Assembly (NCBI GenBank): GCA_903874965.1
Contig: CAIQUD010000031.1
Location: forward strand, 1-47,834
Length of the DNA stretch: 47,834 nucleotides
Direction: 5' to 3'
Origin: an uncultured Actinomycetes bacterium
Lineage (GTDB): Bacteria > Actinomycetota > Acidimicrobiia > Acidimicrobiales > RAAP-2
Positions 42,313 through 47,834 of the stretch are shown one piece after another. Each line of letters starts with the position of its first letter. Position 1 is the stretch's first letter. The notes under the pieces are model-generated. The model was not told the DNA's origin, searched no databases, and worked only from the letters and a program-made list of their open reading frames with translations. Both the position numbers and the translations under genes were made by a program.

Positions 42313-44070
42313 ATGAGCGACGAGGCAGTTGGCATCCTCGTCGACGTTCCGGCACTCAGTCGACCCTTTGACTATTTGCCGCCTCTCGGGCACATTGGTC
42401 GACTTGAACCTGGCACCATCGTTCGAGTGACGATCCATGGCCGGAGGGTCGACGGCTGGGTTGTTGGTCCAGGAACTGGGGCAAACGTTCCGCTCCAGCG
42501 CATCAAGAAGATTCGAAGCATCGGGCCAACCGAGGAACTGCTTTCCTTGGCAAGCTTCGCCGCTTGGCGATGGGCTGGGCCGATTACCCGTTTTTTGAAG
42601 GCTTCATCACCCGAGCACAACGTGTATTCGCTTCCTCCTGTTCCTCCGCATGCCCCGAGGCCAAGTGAAGTCGCACTCCGCCCTCCGACTCCTGCCGCAG
42701 AAGGCGTCACCATCATCACGCTTGGAGCGGTTGAAGACCCTTTCGACCTTGTCCTTGACGTCATCACTCGAGCAGCCTCGAGTGATGGATCCGTCATCGT
42801 CGCCACACCAACGGTTGCCTATGCCCAGCGTCTGTCCGCTCGCCTCGAACGTGCAGGTTGTGCCGTTGCTCGTCCGGGTCCTGAACAGTGGAGTCAAGCT
42901 CGTGCCGGGTGGCCCGTTGTCGTTGGCGTTAGAGGCGTTGCCTTTGCCCCGGTTCCACGCGTTGCAGCGGTGGTCGTGCTCGATGCGCATGAACACACCT
43001 ACACCGAAGAAGCCACACCAACTTGGAATGCGGTTGAGGTGTTGGTCGAACGAGCAAGGTTGGCCAAGGTTCCTGCCTTCCTGATTACGCCAATCGCCAC
43101 TGCGACGCTCTCGTTCAATCGAGCGGTCAAGGTTGCCGTCGGGTCCGGAGGCAGCCAAATGTGGCCCAAAGTCACGACCGTTGACTTGAAGGCAACCGAT
43201 CGCCGTCACCGCCTCCTGACGGAGCCCTTTGTTGACGCTGCACGACAGGCTCTCGCTGAAGATCAAGGACCAGCGGCGGTCGTTTGTCTCTACAACAGGA
43301 CTGGCAGAGCAAAGTTGTTGGCTTGTAAGCAATGTGATGCACTCGCCGCGTGCACCGACTGCGGTTCGACGGTGACCCAAGAAGCAACTCAGTTCGTCTG
43401 CCCGAGTTGCCACAGCACTCGACCAATTGTCTGTGCGGGATGTGGCGGTCTGGCCATGAAGATTCTTCGACCGGGGGTCTCGAGGCTGGCAGAAGAACTG
43501 CGTGCATTGCTCCAAGTCAGCGTGGACGAAGTCACCGCGTCTGGGGGAACGGGAACACCGAGCGCAAGAGTCGTGGTCGGGACTGAAGCGGTGTTGCACC
43601 GGGTTCGCCACTCGCGCCTCGTTGCCGTCCTTGACCTCGATCAACATTTGCTTGCGCCAAGGTTCAGTGCTGAAGAAGACGCCCTAGCGCTGCTCGTTCA
43701 AGCAGGAAGATTGGTCGGTGCCCGGGGGAGTGAAGCTCCGGGAACGCTGCTCTTGCAGACGCGTCAACCAGACCATGAGGTGGTTCGGGCGATGGAGGAC
43801 GGAACGCTTGTGGAGGTGCTCGCTGCTAGCAGTGATCGGAGAAGGCGCCTCTCGCTGCCTCCTCATGTCGCTCACGCTGCGCTTCGAGGAGCAGAGGCGG
43901 CTGAGTATGGGGCAGCGGTCGCGCTCAATGGAAACGTGCACTTTCTTGAAATCGAGCCAGGAGAGGGTCTCTTGGTCGCACCGACCACGCAACTGCTGTG
44001 TGATGCGCTTGCGGCAACCCCACGGGCGAAGTTCGCCGTCAAAGTGGCCGTCGATGCGGAGAGCATCTAA
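42313..44070 (+). CDS. priA: Degenerate PriA-like primosomal protein
   Basis: A 585-residue protein of the PriA (replication restart) family. The DNA-binding N-terminus is present (GILVDVPALSRPFDYLPP), and eight cysteines form the zinc-binding region (CKQCDALAACTDCG, CPSCH, CAGCGG). The Walker A motif is gone (TLGAVEDPFDLV) and DEEH is altered to DAHEHTYTEEATP, so ATP-driven helicase activity is unlikely. Actinobacterial PriA proteins are known to be degenerate and are shorter than the usual 730 residues. Open frame starts upstream at 41887; ATG 42313 is best. Confidence 0.88.
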   Translation: MSDEAVGILVDVPALSRPFDYLPPLGHIGRLEPGTIVRVTIHGRRVDGWVVGPGTGANVPLQRIKKIRSIGPTEELLSLASFAAWRWAGPITRFLKASSPEHNVYSLPPVPPHAPRPSEVALRPPTPAAEGVTIITLGAVEDPFDLVLDVITRAASSDGSVIVATPTVAYAQRLSARLERAGCAVARPGPEQWSQARAGWPVVVGVRGVAFAPVPRVAAVVVLDAHEHTYTEEATPTWNAVEVLVERARLAKVPAFLITPIATATLSFNRAVKVAVGSGGSQMWPKVTTVDLKATDRRHRLLTEPFVDAARQALAEDQGPAAVVCLYNRTGRAKLLACKQCDALAACTDCGSTVTQEATQFVCPSCHSTRPIVCAGCGGLAMKILRPGVSRLAEELRALLQVSVDEVTASGGTGTPSARVVVGTEAVLHRVRHSRLVAVLDLDQHLLAPRFSAEEDALALLVQAGRLVGARGSEAPGTLLLQTRQPDHEVVRAMEDGTLVEVLAASSDRRRRLSLPPHVAHAALRGAEAAEYGAAVALNGNVHFLEIEPGEGLLVAPTTQLLCDALAATPRAKFAVKVAVDAESI

Positions 44071-44081
44071 AGGTCGACAGG

Positions 44082-44087
44082 TAAGAT
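44082..44087 (+). promoter_or_regulatory. -10 box TAAGAT, leaderless type
   Basis: TAAGAT, 6 nt spacer, ATG 44094 of def. Confidence 0.6.
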
Positions 44088-44093
44088 TGCAAT

Positions 44094-44627
44094 ATGTTGG
44101 ATATTCGCCTCTACGGTGATCCCGTCTTGCGAGAAGTCACCAAAGAGGTGACAGAGATTGACGGCGCGCTCATTCAGCTCATCGACAAAATGGTTGCGAC
44201 GATGTATGCGGCCCCGGGCTCAGGACTGGCCGCAAACCAAGTTGGTGTTTCAAAACGCTTGTTCGTCTACGACGCTGGTGATGGCCCGGTGGCGATCGTC
44301 AATCCCCGGATTGCCGAATCAGATGGTGAATGGACCTACGAGGAGGGCTGTCTGTCGGTTCCCGGTCTCTCCTGGGAAATCACCCGTCCGAATGCCGTGC
44401 ACCTCGTTGGGCTTGATCTTGATGGCAATGAAATCTCGATCGAAACGAATGAATACGAAGGCAGGATCTTCCAGCACGAGATGGACCACCTCGATGGGAT
44501 TCTCTTGATCGAGCGGCTCGACGATGATCAGCGGAAGAAGGCTCGGAAGATCTTGGCGAAGCGAGCAGACGCTGCGACGGGACCTGACCCTGATGGACTG
44601 CGTCGCCTTCTCGGCTTCTCCCGGTGA
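44094..44627 (+). CDS. def: Peptide deformylase
   Basis: A 177-residue metal-dependent enzyme that removes the formyl group from new proteins. The three family motifs are complete: GSGLAANQVG, EGCLSVPG and QHEMDHLDG. The C-terminal extension is short. It starts leaderless and overlaps fmt by GTGA, so the enzyme that adds the formyl group and the one that removes it are coupled. Confidence 0.97.
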   Translation: MLDIRLYGDPVLREVTKEVTEIDGALIQLIDKMVATMYAAPGSGLAANQVGVSKRLFVYDAGDGPVAIVNPRIAESDGEWTYEEGCLSVPGLSWEITRPNAVHLVGLDLDGNEISIETNEYEGRIFQHEMDHLDGILLIERLDDDQRKKARKILAKRADAATGPDPDGLRRLLGFSR

Positions 44628-45505
44628 GTCGACTCGTCTACTTCGGCAGTCCAGAGCTTGCAGTTCCTCCCCTCAACACGCTCCTCGATGCTGGACATGA
44701 GATTGCGCTCGTGGTCTCAAAGCCCGATGCGCGACGAGGACGTGGTGGGGTGACAACGCCAAGTCCGGTAAAGGCCGCAGCTCAAGAAGCGGGCATCCCA
44801 ACGACGGAGGATCCCGAAGACGCACTACACGTCGGTGCAGAGTTCGGTGTCGTCGTTGCCTATGGGCGCTTGTTGTCACCACGACTCGTTGCTGGGCTCC
44901 CAATGGTCAATCTTCACTTTTCGTTGCTGCCTCGTTGGCGTGGAGCAGCCCCGGTTGAACGGGCGATTTTGGAAGGCGACGAAGAGACCGGTGTCTGTCT
45001 GATGGCAATTGAAGAGGGCCTCGATACCGGGGGTGTCTACCGCACGAGTTCACTACCAATCGGGCAACAAACCTTGGAAGAACTGCAAACAGCACTCGTC
45101 GAACTTGGCTGCGTGCAGTTGCGAGAGGCGCTGACCAATGGACTGGCTTCCCTCGGGCCAGCCGTTCCGCAAGTCGGTGAAGCGACGTATGCAAAGAAGA
45201 TCAAGCCGTCGGAATATGAACTCGATCTCTCGAGGCCAGCCGCTGAGTTGCTTCGGACTATTCGTCTCGGCCGAGCTTGGGTGCTTGATGGAACGAAGCG
45301 CTTGAGGATTCTGCAGGCGACACTCAAATCTGGAGACCTCGCTCCGGGTGAAGTTCAAGGCATCACGGTTGGAACTGGCGCACAACTCCTGGAATTGGGA
45401 GACGTCCAGCCTGAAGGACGAGGACGAATGGACGCGGCCTCGTGGTCCCGAGGACGACGGTCGACGCTTCGATTGGGCGCTCCATTCGAACAAGACAGCC
45501 TCTAG
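44624..45505 (+). CDS. fmt: Methionyl-tRNA formyltransferase
   Basis: A 293-residue enzyme that formylates initiator Met-tRNA using 10-formyl-tetrahydrofolate. Marks are VYFGSPELAVPPLNTLL, the catalytic NLHFSLLPRWRGAAPVERAI region and MAIEEGLDTGGVY, then a shorter C-terminal domain (ATYAKKIKPSEYELDL). It is slightly short compared with the usual 310 residues. It is coupled to def upstream, and rpe follows after 10 nt. Confidence 0.96.
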   Translation: MSRLVYFGSPELAVPPLNTLLDAGHEIALVVSKPDARRGRGGVTTPSPVKAAAQEAGIPTTEDPEDALHVGAEFGVVVAYGRLLSPRLVAGLPMVNLHFSLLPRWRGAAPVERAILEGDEETGVCLMAIEEGLDTGGVYRTSSLPIGQQTLEELQTALVELGCVQLREALTNGLASLGPAVPQVGEATYAKKIKPSEYELDLSRPAAELLRTIRLGRAWVLDGTKRLRILQATLKSGDLAPGEVQGITVGTGAQLLELGDVQPEGRGRMDAASWSRGRRSTLRLGAPFEQDSL

Positions 45506-45508
45506 GAT
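45503..45508 (+). promoter_or_regulatory. -10-like box TAGGAT before rpe
   Basis: TAGGAT lies 7 nt before GTG 45516 and overlaps the fmt stop codon. It is a candidate leaderless promoter for rpe inside the fmt operon. A small repeat, TTGCC and GGCAA, spans the start. Confidence 0.35.
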
Positions 45509-45515
45509 TTTGCCT

Positions 45516-46223
45516 GTGGCAATGACGCGAGTGGATCCAGGCCAAGTCGGATCACTGCGGGTCGCGCCCTCAATCTTGTCGGCGAACTTCACCACGCTTG
45601 GAGCCGACATCGCCACGGTTGAGTCGGCAGTTTCTTGGCTCCACGTCGACGTGATGGACGGCCACTTCGTTCCGAATCTCACCATCGGGCCGCCAGTCGT
45701 CCAAGCGCTTCGAGCCACCACGTCGCTCTATCTCGACTGCCATCTCATGATGACGAATCCAGGCGACTATCTGGAAGCGTTTCGTGATGCTGGCGCAGAC
45801 GGGTGCACTGTCCACGTCGAAGTCGGTGGAACGAACGCGCTGATTGACCAGATGCGAGCGCTCGGTCTTCGGGTGGGACTTGCGATCAATCCTGACGGTG
45901 CCTTCAGCGATGTCGAGCCCTATCTCGACCGAATTGACCTCCTGCTGTGCATGACGGTATTTCCGGGGTTCGGTGGGCAGTCGTTTCTCCCGGCGGGCCT
46001 TGAGATTGCCCGTCAGGCACGAGCGGCAGCGCTCGCAAATGGCTGGGAGCTCGACATTGAAGTTGACGGAGGCGTTGACACCACAACCGTGGTCGCCTGC
46101 ACCGAGGCCGGAGCGAATGTCTTCGTCGCAGGAAGCGCTGTCTTCAACCGTCCAGATCCCGCAGCGGCTGCTGAAGCCATTGCCGAGTCGGCACGTGTCG
46201 CGAGAGCGAACACCGAGGTCTAA
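45516..46223 (+). CDS. rpe: Ribulose-phosphate 3-epimerase
   Basis: A 235-residue TIM-barrel enzyme of the pentose phosphate pathway. APSILSANFTTLG, LHVDVMDGHFVPNLTIGP, CHLMMTNPGDYL, TVFPGFGGQSFLP and DIEVDGGVDTTTV are all typical. GTG 45516 and ATG 45522 are both possible starts; the former is 7 nt after TAGGAT. A palindrome begins at its stop codon. It is likely co-transcribed with fmt. Confidence 0.95.
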   Translation: MAMTRVDPGQVGSLRVAPSILSANFTTLGADIATVESAVSWLHVDVMDGHFVPNLTIGPPVVQALRATTSLYLDCHLMMTNPGDYLEAFRDAGADGCTVHVEVGGTNALIDQMRALGLRVGLAINPDGAFSDVEPYLDRIDLLLCMTVFPGFGGQSFLPAGLEIARQARAAALANGWELDIEVDGGVDTTTVVACTEAGANVFVAGSAVFNRPDPAAAAEAIAESARVARANTEV

Positions 46224-46243
46224 ACTAGAACCTGTTCTAGTTT
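46222..46243. promoter_or_regulatory. 22-bp palindrome upstream of ribD, KstR-like operator
   Basis: Arms AAACTAGAAC and GTTCTAGTTT around CT give a perfect 10+2+10 inverted repeat. The core TAGAACCTGTTCTA fits the TnnAACnnGTTnnA pattern of KstR (a TetR-family repressor of steroid catabolism in actinobacteria). It overlaps two -10-like sites (TAAACT 46221, TAGTTT 46238) and ends 18 nt before the ribD GTG. A regulator site is likely; the identity of the protein is unknown. Confidence 0.55.
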
Positions 46244-46261
46244 CGAGACGGAGGCCCACGG

Positions 46262-47257
46262 GTGACCAGGCCAAGCGACGAAGAGTTGATGCGTCAAGCA
46301 TTCGCTGCGGCTGCGACCGTCCGCAGGTCAACGGCTCCAAATCCTTGGGTCGGTGCGGCGCTCCTTCTGAAGGACGGAACGGTCGTTCTCGGTGCGACGG
46401 AACCTCCAGGAAAGCGTCATGCAGAGATCGTTGCCCTTGCAGCTTCTGCTCCTGAACACGTCAAAGGGGCAACGCTCGCAACGACGCTTGAACCTTGTTG
46501 CACCGAGGGTCGAACCGGCGCCTGTACGGACGCCATCATTAAGGCCGGCATCGCAAGAGTCATCGTGGCCGTTCTTGATCCGGACGCCAAGGTGGCTGGA
46601 CGAGGTATTGCAGCACTTCGAGAGGCGGGGATTGAGGTCGAAGTAGGACACCTCGCGCAAGAGGTGGCACTGCAGCTCCGCCCATATCTTCACCATCGTT
46701 CAACGGGGCGGCCAGAGGTGACCCTCAAAATGGCGGCAACGCTCGATGGACGGACCGCAGCGCCAGACGGTTCCTCGAAGTGGATTACCGGCGAAGCAGC
46801 GAGGGCTGATGCCCACGAGCTTCGAGCAGATGCCCAAATGGTCATTGTCGGCGCAGGGACCGTTCGAGCGGATGACCCTGAGCTCACCGTCCGTCTTGCT
46901 GATTACGAAGGACCACAGCCTCAGCGTCTCGTGCTCGGCGACATCCCTCTTGGGGCAAAAGTACTGCCTGCACGTTCGTATCGTGGAGCGCTTGGCGACC
47001 TGCTCGATACCCTTGGCGCTGAGGGCATTCTTTCGGTTCTTGTTGAGGGTGGAGCGACCGTTGCCAGTCAGTTCCACCACCAAGGTCTCGTCGATCGTTA
47101 CGTGGTCTATCTGGCACCTGCCATCATGGGAGGAAGCGATGGACGAGGTCTCTTCGAAGGACCGGGAGCGGCATCGATGGCGGAACTCTGGCGTGGCGAC
47201 GTGACGTCGTGCTGCATGGTTGGTGAAGATCTTCGAGTGGAGGTAGTACGTAAATGA
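46262..47257 (+). CDS. ribD: Riboflavin biosynthesis protein RibD
   Basis: A 331-residue bifunctional deaminase-reductase that processes the product of GTP cyclohydrolase II. The N-terminal zinc deaminase domain has H53-A-E55 and the zinc cysteines C79 and C88 ([12 protein letters not shown]). The C-terminal reductase domain carries [24 protein letters not shown] and [13 protein letters not shown]. It is somewhat short (common length 340-370), mainly in the reductase half. GTG 46262 has GGAGG 7 nt upstream. No FMN riboswitch is present in the 38-nt gap before it. It overlaps ribBA by 4 nt. Confidence 0.95.
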   Translation: MTRPSDEELMRQAFAAAATVRRSTAPNPWVGAALLLKDGTVVLGATEPPGKRHAEIVALAASAPEHVKGATLATTLEPCCTEGRTGACTDAIIKAGIARVIVAVLDPDAKVAGRGIAALREAGIEVEVGHLAQEVALQLRPYLHHRSTGRPEVTLKMAATLDGRTAAPDGSSKWITGEAARADAHELRADAQMVIVGAGTVRADDPELTVRLADYEGPQPQRLVLGDIPLGAKVLPARSYRGALGDLLDTLGAEGILSVLVEGGATVASQFHHQGLVDRYVVYLAPAIMGGSDGRGLFEGPGAASMAELWRGDVTSCCMVGEDLRVEVVRK

Positions 47258-47834
47258 CCTTGTCTAAGGTTGAAGAGGCAATTGAAGCGATTGCAAATGG
47301 TGGGATGTGCGTCGTCGTCGATGACGAAGATCGCGAAAATGAGGGTGACCTCATCATGGCGGCCGAATCGGCAACTCCAGAGACGATTGCCTTCTTTCTG
47401 GCACACACGTCGGGCGTCATCTGCGTGCCCATTGAGCATGCGCGAGCCGACGAACTCGATTTGCCCCTCATGGTCGTTGCCAATACCGAGGCACAGCGGA
47501 CTGCGTTCACGGTCACCGTTGACTACCGTCACGGCACGACCACGGGTATTTCTGCCTCTGATCGTGCAGCGACGATTCGAGCGATGATCAACCCTGACAC
47601 TCGTCCAACCGATCTCAATCGCCCCGGGCACATCTTCCCGTTGCGCTACCGAGAAGGTGGCGTGCTGAAGCGAGCCGGTCACACTGAGGCAACCGTTGAT
47701 CTCTGCCGAATGGCGGGCAAGTTCCCTTCTGGTGTCCTTTGTGAAATTGTCACCAAGGACAAGTCAGAGATGGCTCGCCTCGACGATCTCAAGGTCTTCG
47801 CTGATGAGCACAATCTTCCGCTCATCTCAATCGC
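47254..47834 (+). CDS. ribBA: RibBA N-terminal part, cut by window end
   Basis: At least 193 residues of 3,4-dihydroxy-2-butanone 4-phosphate synthase (RibB domain), which converts ribulose 5-phosphate to a riboflavin precursor. The acidic loop [50 protein letters not shown] and [11 protein letters not shown] are intact. The C-terminal GTP cyclohydrolase II domain would lie past the window end, so the fusion is inferred from the actinobacterial habit. ATGA overlap with ribD. No ribE gene lies between them. Confidence 0.9.
   Translation, partial: MTLSKVEEAIEAIANGGMCVVVDDEDRENEGDLIMAAESATPETIAFFLAHTSGVICVPIEHARADELDLPLMVVANTEAQRTAFTVTVDYRHGTTTGISASDRAATIRAMINPDTRPTDLNRPGHIFPLRYREGGVLKRAGHTEATVDLCRMAGKFPSGVLCEIVTKDKSEMARLDDLKVFADEHNLPLISI

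Noticed and set aside
45510-45522. TTGCC-TGT-GGCAA repeat at the rpe start
   Set aside because: It is only 5 bp per arm and can easily occur by chance; kept only as a note under the rpe promoter.
46222-46243. Palindrome before ribD read as an rpe terminator
   Set aside because: The arms are AT-rich with only 2 nt between them, so the RNA stem would be weak; it looks more like a protein-binding site.
46224-46261. FMN riboswitch before ribD
   Set aside because: The gap is 38 nt, far shorter than an RFN element, and none of its conserved blocks are present.
1-47834. CRISPR arrays, insertion sequences, tRNA or rRNA genes, prophage or defence genes
   Set aside because: I saw no regularly spaced repeats, transposase or integrase motifs, tRNA-like cloverleafs or rRNA segments; nearly all bases are in recognisable genes.

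Overview
The window is a dense bacterial chromosome segment with mid-to-high-50s GC by eye, no mobile element, no RNA gene and no gap over about 300 bases without a gene. It looks actinobacterial, and a member of class Acidimicrobiia is my best guess. The lineage rests on an actinobacterial-type integration host factor next to gmk and rpoZ, a degenerate PriA without recognisable helicase motifs, CoaBC with the PAMHTEMW variant, the aroC-aroK-aroB-aroQ-efp-nusB-pyrR-pyrB-pyrC-carA-carB order, and several small proteins of actinobacterial appearance. The class-level call is inference.

Layout. 1-4650: 3' part of dnaE, an unknown gene, then a convergent unit of a thioredoxin-fold YyaL-type protein and an unknown protein. 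6729-15000: a menaquinone locus (menE, menB, menA, menH, menD) mixed with an SDR oxidoreductase, a small antibiotic-biosynthesis-monooxygenase-fold protein and a carotenoid oxygenase, with frequent strand switches. 15026-19492: tyrS, a lipoprotein, a flavin-reductase-like protein, two small unknown proteins, a cysteine-rich protein and an Fe-S scaffold (NfuA type). 19549-22773: shikimate genes aroC-aroK-aroB-aroQ. 22852-23818: efp and nusB. 23907-32152: a pyrimidine operon pyrR-pyrB-pyrC-carA-carB-pyrD with an RNA hairpin that fits the PyrR-binding consensus. 32177-37659: a cytochrome c oxidase cluster (ctaG, small membrane protein, secreted cupredoxin, ctaC, ctaD, ctaE) placed between pyrD and pyrF. 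37713-44070: pyrF-mihF-gmk, rpoZ-coaBC-metK-priA. 44094 to the end: def-fmt-rpe and ribD-ribBA, the last cut by the window edge.

How the genes work together. The men genes build menaquinone and the cta genes build the terminal oxidase, so the window encodes parts of both ends of an aerobic respiratory chain. The aro genes make chorismate, the precursor of menaquinone (through MenD) and of aromatic amino acids. The pyr, gmk, coaBC, metK and rib genes supply nucleotides and cofactors. def, fmt, tyrS and efp serve translation.

The most striking sequence-level features are: (1) a recurring promoter design in which a TANNNT -10 box lies 6-8 nt before the start codon, at 16 of 24 transcription-unit starts, implying widespread leaderless mRNAs; (2) one -10 box, TAGCGTA, that reads on both strands and serves menB and menE; (3) the PyrR-binding RNA hairpin just before the pyrR ribosome site; (4) a 22-bp perfect palindrome before ribD that fits the KstR-type operator pattern; (5) a secreted copper protein with a C-x3-C-x-H motif in an oxidase cluster that has no cytochrome c gene. 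I found no CRISPR, phage or defence system. The core genes are ordinary; the unusual content is in regulation and in the respiratory cluster.
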